A DNA stretch of 64,000 nucleotides from Arthrobacter echini (GTDB taxonomy: Bacteria; Actinomycetota; Actinomycetes; Actinomycetales; Micrococcaceae). The position numbers and the translations under genes were made by a program. Positions 8,701 to 16,139 of this stretch are shown piece after piece. The DNA is taken from positions 1-64,000 of the forward strand of contig NZ_VSLD01000003.1 of NCBI RefSeq assembly GCF_008107445.1. Reading direction: 5' to 3'. Positions within the stretch are counted from its first letter, which is position 1. Each line of letters opens with the position of its first letter. Below the pieces are notes generated by a model. That model did no database searches, was not told the origin of the DNA, and worked only from the letters and a program-made list of their open reading frames with translations.

Positions 8701-11342
8701 GTCAAGGTCGCATACATGGCCCGGAGAAGAGATTGAGGAGGATCGTCACTGATGAGCGAGAGTTCCATCAATTGGCCCACGTCGCCGTTCAGCGCACCCT
8801 TGTTGATTGCCTTCCCCACGTCCCCAAGCGCGTGGAGGGACTCTGTTGGTCGGAGTTCCGGGCGCAGGCGGACTGACAGTTGCTTAGAGCCCACCATCGA
8901 GGCGAGGTAGAGGCGCTCTAAGCTCATCGAGGGTCCGAGGAGTGGCTGGTCAGCGAGTTCTTGCCACCCGCGGAGGATGAGAGGACGGATGACATCGCGC
9001 ATCGCGTAGTTCTGAAGGTTTGGCGCCAATCGAGCGGCAACTTGCCGCGAGTCGGAAAACGCCAAGACCTTCCTGCCTCTTAGCGGGGCGAAATCTGTAT
9101 AAGGCTGGGGGCCAGGGGGTTGCACCTCAATCTGCCGGGTGACGAGTGCCTGGAACGGCTGGTCGCCTTTAGTTTGGTGATCCTGTACCGATGAGCGTCC
9201 GAACCCCGCGATCTGGCCACAAACGCCGCAGGGCTTGAACTCACCGTTGGCTTCAGCTTCGTCGTCGTCGTCCTCGTCCCCACCTTTGACCACTTCACCG
9301 GAACGCAGACCGGGAATGAAGACCTGACGCATCCGGTCGCTTGGGTACTGAGGATTGAGTCGCCCGGTAACAAGGTCGAGGTCAGCGGGCTCGATCCTAG
9401 CGCCCTCAGACGGCGCTTCAAGTAGAAGGTCCAAAGCGTGGAGTTCGGGGATTGGCCCTGATATTGATTGGAACTCGCCGCCCTGTTCGTGCCACAGAAA
9501 CGACGGGTCAGTGACATCGTTCGTGTAAGTGCGGGCGTACGCCGAGCCGCAATGCCGGCAGGTAAATAGTTCGAAAACTCGCGCTCCGCAACCACAAGTG
9601 GCCCGGGGCTGGGCATACATTTGGCCGATTGGGCCGAAATCGGCGAAGACCGTACGGTCGATCTCGGAGCATGTTGAATCGAGACATGCCCAAAGGCCGG
9701 GTAAACCCCGAAAGAAAGCATGCACGCGGCACGGAAGCAAGCTAGCTTCGTCCGTAGTGCGCCGCGCAGCGCTGCCGAGCGCTACCAAAGTGGAAGCTGC
9801 CCTATCCGCCAGTTCGATGGAGACGTTGGGAAAAATTTTCGGACCAAGTTCGCCCACCGGCTGCGCTTGCTGCATCGTCTCGTTAACCAGTAAGTTCATT
9901 GGCCCAAAAGTACTTAGAGCCTCGCTCAGGGCACCTCCCACGGGTGTTTCCGGTGTAGCGATGATGCCGCGGTGATCAAGGAGCGGCTGTATCGCTGCCG
10001 CGCGCTGGTCATCGGTTTCGCTGTCGTAAAACTCCTGTAATCGCACCGAGGCCAGTACTTGCGCGTCTTCGACTGTCCCGACGGCCGCAGGATTGCGCAG
10101 AGAGAGTTGCCCCCCGATGGTTCGGAACTCCGTGACGGATTTCCCGGTTAATTGCGCCGCGAACTGCCGGGCATATTCTGGACTGGCGAAACTTGCGCTG
10201 GTGCAGATCACCTGGACGCGCTCGGGTGGGATGCCGAGCCGTGACCTGAATCGTCGGAGGAGCAGGGCAACCTCAGCTCCAGCCGCGCCACGGTAGAGAT
10301 GGGCTTCATCGATGACCAGGAGGAATTTTTCGTCCGGGTTTTCTTGCAGCCATGTTTTGGTCGCATCGAACACCGGGCGCTCCAGCGGACGCATCAACAT
10401 ATATTCGAGCATCGAGTAGTTGGTGATCAGGACGTCTGGCGGGTTCGCGAGGACTTCGTGTCGCGTCAACAACTCGGGGTCATTGGGCTGCAGGACAGCG
10501 CGCAAGAACTCGCCATACCCGTTTTTCCAATGCGTGCCCTTCAGGCCGTACCAAGCCTTCAGATCTGGCTTGGCAGGCCATTTGCCGCGTGATTTCAACT
10601 CCTTCATGAGAGCTCGGGCGTCCTCGCGCCAAGGTGAAGTGGGATCATTGGCTTGGTCAATTAGAAGAATATAAAAGTCCTCAATTGGGCTCAGGCGCTG
10701 TTGATCCTTCTCGACTTTTCGGACACCGGGGTAGAGAGTCCGGCTTGTATAACGCGCGAATCGAGCCGGACGGCCAGCCCACTCGTCGAACTGGGTAGTG
10801 ACGCGAGGGTCGCCGAGCAATAGGCGGAGGCGACCAAGTTGGTCGTTAACCAATGCGTTCATCGGATAGAGGATTAACGCACGTACTGCCGGTGTTTCAA
10901 AAGACTTCGGGTTGTGTGCGGCTTCGCTCGCAAGCTTGGCGAGCATAGGCAAGAGGAAGGACTCGGTCTTTCCGGAGCCCGTTCCGGTTGTGATCGCCAA
11001 GCTGAGGCCGTCACGCGCGGTCAATTCCAGGGCCTCGGCTTGATGCGTGTAGGGAGGGTCGTAGAGCAACGGTTTGAGTTCTCCGGTGCCGTTGGTGAGG
11101 CTTGCGAACAGCGTCTGGACCGCATTGTCGAGTTCCAGGTGCGAGAACTTTCGGTCTGTTTTGTAGCGCGGCGTGCTCTCAATGAAAGGTGACCGACCGA
11201 GGACGCCTTCTTCTTCAAGCAATGCCCGTCGTTGCTGGATCAGTGCGGGGTGCCCAATATGGTAGGTTGCCTCGATGTAGTCACGTAGTGCAGCCTGAAT
11301 ATTGGTGACTGTTTCTGCAATTGTTGGTGCTTCTGTTCTCAC
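5769..11342 (-). CDS. DruE-like giant DEAH helicase with DUF1998
   Basis: A 1,857-aa superfamily II helicase. Walker A TTGTGSGKTES lies near residue 119, DEAH (VIDEAHLYRG) near 345, and motif VI QQRAGRAGRRG in the second RecA lobe. Several CxxC pairs follow, and a C-terminal DUF1998 carries GGAGFTRRVYDLG and CDESCYRCLRSF...LLDRH. Length and layout fit DruE of Druantia and the helicase/DUF1998 proteins of related defence loci. The GTG at 11342 is preferred to the ATG at 11375: AAGGAGG lies at ideal spacing, and the GTG overlaps the upstream stop (GTGA), showing translational coupling. The operon is 952-aa unknown, 363-aa unknown, helicase, nuclease. Likely an ATP-driven DNA translocase that acts on invading DNA (inference). 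Confidence 0.88.
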   Translation of the reverse strand: MRTEAPTIAETVTNIQAALRDYIEATYHIGHPALIQQRRALLEEEGVLGRSPFIESTPRYKTDRKFSHLELDNAVQTLFASLTNGTGELKPLLYDPPYTHQAEALELTARDGLSLAITTGTGSGKTESFLLPMLAKLASEAAHNPKSFETPAVRALILYPMNALVNDQLGRLRLLLGDPRVTTQFDEWAGRPARFARYTSRTLYPGVRKVEKDQQRLSPIEDFYILLIDQANDPTSPWREDARALMKELKSRGKWPAKPDLKAWYGLKGTHWKNGYGEFLRAVLQPNDPELLTRHEVLANPPDVLITNYSMLEYMLMRPLERPVFDATKTWLQENPDEKFLLVIDEAHLYRGAAGAEVALLLRRFRSRLGIPPERVQVICTSASFASPEYARQFAAQLTGKSVTEFRTIGGQLSLRNPAAVGTVEDAQVLASVRLQEFYDSETDDQRAAAIQPLLDHRGIIATPETPVGGALSEALSTFGPMNLLVNETMQQAQPVGELGPKIFPNVSIELADRAASTLVALGSAARRTTDEASLLPCRVHAFFRGLPGLWACLDSTCSEIDRTVFADFGPIGQMYAQPRATCGCGARVFELFTCRHCGSAYARTYTNDVTDPSFLWHEQGGEFQSISGPIPELHALDLLLEAPSEGARIEPADLDLVTGRLNPQYPSDRMRQVFIPGLRSGEVVKGGDEDDDDEAEANGEFKPCGVCGQIAGFGRSSVQDHQTKGDQPFQALVTRQIEVQPPGPQPYTDFAPLRGRKVLAFSDSRQVAARLAPNLQNYAMRDVIRPLILRGWQELADQPLLGPSMSLERLYLASMVGSKQLSVRLRPELRPTESLHALGDVGKAINKGALNGDVGQLMELSLISDDPPQSLLRAMYATLTDKYYGLSSLGLASIREKASLTDEMLDKLPSIDGIAETDDAKLALVRLWLAQWSTPTKGIWFSSMTEGDWWMTKGGVKPHKGKFLPLKRWMNSKTADKKFNQDWLPLLLPLVCEGIAGKFRLSASKIALDPGGLWGYCERCRFTQRPFPGTKRCINCLADEVRTLDPETDPVFQARKGYYRASAVRALATPPESPMSIIAAEHTAQLNASQSDAVFSKAEEHELLFQDVDLGLPKPGEQPRAAIDVLSCTTTMEVGIDIGNLSGVALRNMPPSRANYQQRAGRAGRRGNAVATVLAFGSADTHDDHYFRHPELMIRGSVLDPVLTMDNDEIVRRHVIAYLLQRYHQDRLPTIDPAEQPQLFEVLGTVGAFVGTSSPLNRSDLEEWLKEQETELKEDVDSWLPHELKESDRASVLADIVTRTLRDIDSALDLDLEGNLPEVSVSDSEPASGEVEAEGPAEDGAEAPRSPRSQTNLLDRLLYKGVLPRYAFPTDVVAFHVFDLDKSKPYRAEFRYAPSQGLDVALSQYAPGKVVWIDNKEWTSGAIYAPVQKERFNAWRDKLLYFECRVCHYAKHFPYDQAERGEERDCPACGAAGTFGKAMNWMRPPGFAHLASKDPGTSPDDAPSKSYATRAKLMHPGPMDESAWLRVTDHIQQSYRRDPLLVTNTGPRNEGYTYCTRCGMIEPTATASDVVTGTHRKPYPDEKEPNCLGSAATKGLVLGTDFISDVLLVRVKVASPMTLRPEFLSTHIALRTIAEALTIAATRRLDIEATEIQAEFRPALTALGSEGLEAEIYLYDTLSGGAGFTRRVYDLGLGIFEDTLNLLEGCPVNCDESCYRCLRSFRNRFEHNLLDRHAGASLLRYLVNGTPPTLDTARLDGSADKLYEDLISRGIEGVSFERGVLLEIEGIGSVAVPILATRGDAHWIFGVHGPLTPDLAPTDALRDAKEFGSIPVRLIDDMLIARNLPFATQLVQKSLT

Positions 11343-12430
11343 TCTGTTCCTCCTTCGTGCGTTACCCGCATCCACAGCATGTCAGTAAGAAATTTCTGGA
11401 GGTCTGGTTTTGCCTTTAGGGGCACGCGGTACGAGAACAACGATCTGTCCGCACGCTGCACAGCTAAACCGACCAGCTCGAGATATCGTTCCGCCCAGCC
11501 TGGAATTGGCCCGAAAAAGTCGGCGATTATGTGAGAAGTGTTGTTTTGAATGGAGCGGAAGCGGAAGATCTGCGGTTCCTGTCTGACAGCATCAATCGCG
11601 GCTTGCAGCCGCCATGCTTCGTCGCGGCCAGGCAGCGCCGGGTGGTCTACGGGAAAATCGATCAATTGCTGAGGCAAACCTTCGATTACACGGACGAAAC
11701 ACCACAGGTCAGCACCATAAGCTTGGGGTCGCCGAGCGACAAAGTCCCCGGTCTCCGTACCATCTAAGGTGCGCCACCGACCCCTGTAGAAGCGGACAGG
11801 AGCCACTGGATCCAAGATCATCAGTCCCTCCACGTCACCTGCGCGACCCGCAATTGATACTTGCTGCGTTAGCCGCCGCACAAGGTCTCGAGCAACGATA
11901 GGGGCAGGTTTAGCCACCCACCGATCCCGATTGATCTCGTGTAGGCCGAGTGCTGCGAACTGGGCAGCCGCAGTCGCTGGGTCTAACTGGATGATGCGAG
12001 TTTGGCTCTCATAAAGCACCTCGCTACGAAGCGAAGTGCCGACCAGCGAGGTACCAAAAGGGCGCACTCCGAACACCAGATACTGTCCTGGCTCCCGCTC
12101 TACATATGAGGGAGGTCCAAGAAAGAGGAGCCGTGTAGTTAGGGACTCGACTTGTCGGAGTTCCAGCAGGTCGCCTCCTGAAATCAAGAGGTCAAGTTGG
12201 TCCATCAGGTCATCTCGTGAAGGAGTGGCGTCCCCGTGGAGTGGTCGTAGCACCGCAAGCACTGCATCAACAAGTTCGCGTGGTGCTGCCGGACATAGGA
12301 ACGAGGCAGCGCGACGCAGCGAGGCCGACAAACCCTCGGGGGAGATGAGGTCGATAGATTCCTCATCGAGTTCTAGAGATCTCACAGCAAGCGCAGCAGA
12401 TTCTCTTGCCGACGCAGTAAGTATCCTCAC
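11339..12430 (-). CDS. Unknown protein of the Druantia-like operon (363 aa)
   Basis: A 363-aa soluble protein with no family I recognise. The N-terminal 100 residues look helical (LISPEGLSASLRRAASFL, DLMDQLDLLISGGDLLEL). The middle holds a beta-rich stretch around FYRGRWRTLDGTETGDF. No signal peptide, membrane segment or catalytic motif was seen. The GTG start at 12430 shares one base with the upstream TAG stop, and its own stop overlaps the helicase GTG, so it lies inside a tightly coupled operon. Position suggests an accessory subunit comparable to the poorly characterised DruB-DruD proteins of Druantia, but no homology to them is claimed. Confidence 0.75.
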   Translation of the reverse strand: MRILTASARESAALAVRSLELDEESIDLISPEGLSASLRRAASFLCPAAPRELVDAVLAVLRPLHGDATPSRDDLMDQLDLLISGGDLLELRQVESLTTRLLFLGPPSYVEREPGQYLVFGVRPFGTSLVGTSLRSEVLYESQTRIIQLDPATAAAQFAALGLHEINRDRWVAKPAPIVARDLVRRLTQQVSIAGRAGDVEGLMILDPVAPVRFYRGRWRTLDGTETGDFVARRPQAYGADLWCFVRVIEGLPQQLIDFPVDHPALPGRDEAWRLQAAIDAVRQEPQIFRFRSIQNNTSHIIADFFGPIPGWAERYLELVGLAVQRADRSLFSYRVPLKAKPDLQKFLTDMLWMRVTHEGGTE

Positions 12431-15288
12431 TAGAAACCCGTCCCCCCTTCATTATTCTCTTGAAGCGCTCGGGTCCCCAAGACGGCGAAACGAGCTGCAC
12501 GCAGTAGCACCGGTGATCCCATAATCCGCTCGAGCAGTTCGTCTCGATCGACAGCATTCCAGTTCGCGATGTAACCGGGACGTCCCGCTAGGGTCAGCAG
12601 GAACCTGGTTGCCGCCGGCCGACAAGAGATGCCGCTACTTTGGATTGCCCCTTCCATGATTTGTGCAAAACCCGACAACAACGCGCCGGGTGTTAACCAG
12701 TTCCAAAGGTTACTCCCGATCTTTGCAGCAACAGCTTTATGGTTGTCGGAATCTCCTACGCAGTCCCTCATGTCGTCCAAGTAGTCAGAAACATCATCGA
12801 CGTGTACAAGCTTGCGCTCCAGCCTTGCCCAGTGCGTTCCAGCGATCAGCGAGACAATTTCTCTCGTGATCGCCTCCCTTGCAGCATCCCGTCCGTGCAG
12901 GGCAAAGACATCTGCGGGAAGCTCTGCTTCCGACCAAGCGAGATGCGCCTTTGCTAGCCGAAGAACTTCGTGCGATAACTTGCCAGACGTTTGAACTAAC
13001 GGCCGCACCTGGCCCATGTGCAGGAGCCTACTGGGGTCCGTAGGCAGGATGATGGAGTTTTGCACCTCCGCAGCGGTCGCACGGAGCAAACCACCTCGGG
13101 GTGGTGCCTCTATGTCAGAATCCGACGGGCACGGTACAGCGACGGTTGGTTCATCCACTGTGAAAAGTTCTACCAATGTGTTCCTGCCGTCAGTGCGGTC
13201 GAGAAGACGAGCGGTGCGACTGCCGTTCTGCCTTCTAGTCGTCCGCCAGCGCAACGGCTGGAAGCCACGGTCACACGTCAAACGCGCAAAACCGATCCCT
13301 GATCGAGAGACGAGAAGTTCACCCGACTCGGCATCGTCGTATGCATGTTGGAAGACGCGATTATCCCGCACTTCCTTCGCGATGTTCGTCCACGCTTCGG
13401 ACGAGAGGGGCAGGCTCAGCGTTCGCCGAATGTCAGCAAGCACGGAACCGTCGACCGCACTCAGGATCACGGAAAGGTCGGCTTGCGTGTTCGGTGGGCC
13501 GTCAATCGATACCGTTGCACGGCCATCCCACAGGTCGCTTAGTGTTGGCCATGCCGGCGCTGCCAGCAGCCTTATTCCCTCACCCGAGCTGGTGCCTTCG
13601 GGTGCAGTTTGAGGGTCCCGGATAGTGACGACCAAAGCGCCTTTACCCAATTCTTCCTTAGATTTTCCCATAAGCATCACCGTTAGATTGTGAGTCCCAA
13701 TGGTCAAATCCGTGAGAGCGAGGAAAAGTTCAAGCTCTCCTTCGGGCCATGGCATGATAAATCGATGACCCTCTATTGCCACAACACACGTGTCTGGGGT
13801 GCGTTCGGCTTGAATTGCTATAAGTCCAGGTTCGCCGGTTAGCCACTCCACCGAGCCGTCGCCATCCCATGCGCTTGCAACGATTCCCACCGGACGCACT
13901 AAAACATCAGAGGCCACAGAGATTCCTGCTGCAATTATGTCGGAAGCATCTGTCTCGCTGAGTGTTTGAGGGACGACTAAATTGAAAGCTCTCAAACCCG
14001 AAGCGGAAATTACCGTCTCCGACGCCCAAGAAAGGTTCGGGGGAGCTGTAGTTTCGCGGAATACGAGTACGTATGATCCCCCTGGACGGAGAGTCTTTCC
14101 TAAAACTTCCACTGCCAGACCCGCGTCATTTCTCCGAAATAACCAATGGGGGCCACCAGCAATGGTGCACGTATCAGCGAGGAACTGATTCACCGTCGCG
14201 GAGGCTTTCTCCAACTGTAGGAATGGTGTCCCTGAATCAGGTAATGATTTTAGCTGTACCTCCTGTCCGGAGTAGATTAGCCGTCCGGTCGCCAACATCG
14301 TTCCGCTGCTCCCACCAACGCGTACACGAGAAGTACGTAGCTCGTCGTACAGGTGGGGTAGCCGTCCGCGTAGAACGCTTAGGTCCGGGAGTTTTGCGTA
14401 AATGCTCCATCCGCCGCCTTGGACGCGAAGCAGCAACTTGGGATCCGTAGTTGAAGGAACGCGTTCGTGCCGTTGCGGTGACGATATGCTTTTCGTCCCA
14501 GTCTGGAAGCCGCGTAAACGTATGCTGTTCGCTGATTGACGGGCGGATGCAAGCCAAAGCCTGGATTGCTGTTCTCGGGACAGCCCGTCTACCAATCGCA
14601 TAAGTGTCGCGTGAGTCAAATAGGGAAAATTTTCCTCTTCCCCGGATAGCAGTGCGGCTGCTACCTGTCCTAAAAGCGTTGTGTTTTCGCAGAACACCCG
14701 AAAGCGCTCCGTGTATGTTCCTACTCGCGATGCCAAGCGGGTTCCGAGCTCAGAGGGGTTATGCAAAAGGTCGCTGGTGAGTCCGTTGCTGAATTCGAAG
14801 AGGAGTTGGGCAAGGTTTCGCTGCAGGTATCTAGGTAGGACAGCGTGGGTAATGGGCCACGCAATGATAGGAAATTGTGCGGCGAACGCACCCTTTGGAA
14901 CGGCACCGTCGTAGTCAGTTGCAAATTTTACGAACCAACCTCTGAGTCGATCACGATCGCCGTGCTCCCGCCAAAAGGGAGTTGATGCCTCATAAGTAGG
15001 CCAATATTCTTCTCCGGTGTACCCATAGCCCGACTCGGCTGCGTACACTACAAAGGGTAACCACCAAACACGGAATTTGGCGCCGAATCCTTGAACAACT
15101 GCGGCCCGAACAACGGAATTTAGGAGTTTGAGATCAGCCTCGCTTAGGTCATGTTCAAGTGCGAAGACTGGCGTTGTTCCGTCCCCCACCTTGCGACGGA
15201 CGTCACGTAGCTGGCAGAAGTGAACGTCGAGCCTTCTGTGCAAGTGCTCGAGAATCTCCACTGTGCTGCCCGGCCTGACATCCTGCAC
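12430..15288 (-). CDS. Unknown large protein, first gene of the Druantia-like minus operon (952 aa)
   Basis: A 952-aa soluble protein of unknown family. The first ~250 residues are helical and aromatic-rich. A long central part is predicted beta-rich with repeated short strands (GGSYVLVF, TCVVAIEGHRFIM), reminiscent of Ig-like or beta-sandwich recognition domains. The last ~200 residues are helical. No nuclease, helicase or membrane motif was seen. GAGGG lies upstream of the ATG at 15288. As first gene of the operon it may be the most abundantly translated subunit; a sensor or scaffold role is only a guess from its length and lack of catalytic motifs. Confidence 0.75.
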   Translation of the reverse strand: MQDVRPGSTVEILEHLHRRLDVHFCQLRDVRRKVGDGTTPVFALEHDLSEADLKLLNSVVRAAVVQGFGAKFRVWWLPFVVYAAESGYGYTGEEYWPTYEASTPFWREHGDRDRLRGWFVKFATDYDGAVPKGAFAAQFPIIAWPITHAVLPRYLQRNLAQLLFEFSNGLTSDLLHNPSELGTRLASRVGTYTERFRVFCENTTLLGQVAAALLSGEEENFPYLTHATLMRLVDGLSREQQSRLWLASARQSANSIRLRGFQTGTKSISSPQRHERVPSTTDPKLLLRVQGGGWSIYAKLPDLSVLRGRLPHLYDELRTSRVRVGGSSGTMLATGRLIYSGQEVQLKSLPDSGTPFLQLEKASATVNQFLADTCTIAGGPHWLFRRNDAGLAVEVLGKTLRPGGSYVLVFRETTAPPNLSWASETVISASGLRAFNLVVPQTLSETDASDIIAAGISVASDVLVRPVGIVASAWDGDGSVEWLTGEPGLIAIQAERTPDTCVVAIEGHRFIMPWPEGELELFLALTDLTIGTHNLTVMLMGKSKEELGKGALVVTIRDPQTAPEGTSSGEGIRLLAAPAWPTLSDLWDGRATVSIDGPPNTQADLSVILSAVDGSVLADIRRTLSLPLSSEAWTNIAKEVRDNRVFQHAYDDAESGELLVSRSGIGFARLTCDRGFQPLRWRTTRRQNGSRTARLLDRTDGRNTLVELFTVDEPTVAVPCPSDSDIEAPPRGGLLRATAAEVQNSIILPTDPSRLLHMGQVRPLVQTSGKLSHEVLRLAKAHLAWSEAELPADVFALHGRDAAREAITREIVSLIAGTHWARLERKLVHVDDVSDYLDDMRDCVGDSDNHKAVAAKIGSNLWNWLTPGALLSGFAQIMEGAIQSSGISCRPAATRFLLTLAGRPGYIANWNAVDRDELLERIMGSPVLLRAARFAVLGTRALQENNEGGTGF

Positions 15289-16139
15289 CCTCGTGGACCC
15301 CCCTTAAATTGTCTTATAATGCTGACCCACTTTCCCATGCGAGAGTTTGGGACAGAGCACTGACAGTGTAGCGGGTCAGTGATCGAGTTCAGGTGTATAA
15401 CAGGCATTTTGTATCGGAGTTGTCTACATTCTTGAGCTTCGGAGCTCTAAACCGCGTGCCTAAGGGGTGGTACATCTGTTGCGTCGAGTACACCCAAGGC
15501 AACTATGCAGATCAGCTCGGATTGCGTTGTCTTAGGGGATCTTCGCGAACGAGGATGTGGCCAGTTGAGCGTGTGGCGGACTGGGTGAAGATCAAGTCCG
15601 TTGAGGAGGGAGGGGTCTCGTAAAGCGGTCCTTTGCCGCGATACCATCCACCGGCTTCGGCGAGGAGAGGAAATCCATATAGATGCTCACCTCTTCGATC
15701 CCCGGAAGATTCATCCGACCTGATACCCACTGAAGGCCCGAGATGTGGACGCGAGCCAGGAGTATGGACGTCCACAGTAGATCTCATTAAAGGATCCCTT
15801 GACAGGGCAGGTTGGCAGCCTCGGCGAGGGCCGCCATAGGCCCCCATCTGTGCGCGATGCTGCCTCGGAGCATGGTCTCAACAATGTGCCTCACCTCAGA
15901 TTTTCTCAACAAGGCGATACACCGCCTTTGACGGGAATGAGAGGACCGAAGTGAGGAGTGTCGAGTAGGCGAGGGTCAGCGCGGCGGAGGAACACGTTGC
16001 GTCACGGCATCTACGGCTCGGCGGCTGTCGCCGTCCTGAGCGTGCTCACCGACACCTGTCGAAGCAGATGCAAGGCCTCTTGCATCAATTCCCACCGCAG
16101 GTTCAGTTGCCGCAGGAACCCCTCTGGAAGGTAAGTCGG
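15289..16139. other. 850-bp intergenic stretch between two defence modules
   Basis: No convincing gene: the open frames here lack family resemblance and good ribosome sites. The left part must hold the promoter of the minus operon; a TATAAG-like box on the minus strand (15318 to 15313) lies 25 bases before its start codon, without a clear -35. A perfect inverted repeat lies near the right end (16067-16086). Confidence 0.5.
16067..16086. promoter_or_regulatory. Perfect inverted repeat upstream of the PLD-helicase gene
   Basis: GATGCAAG and CTTGCATC form a perfect 8-bp inverted repeat with a 4-bp spacer (GCCT), 53 bp upstream of the helicase start. There is no T-tract, so an operator is more likely than a terminator. 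The regulator is unknown. Confidence 0.45.

Noticed and set aside
15313-15320. TATAAT-like boxes on both strands upstream of the 952-aa gene
   Set aside because: No -35 at proper spacing on either strand, so not listed as a promoter on its own.
15393-15623. Possible small plus-strand gene in the gap between defence modules
   Set aside because: No ribosome site, no recognised motif, irregular composition.
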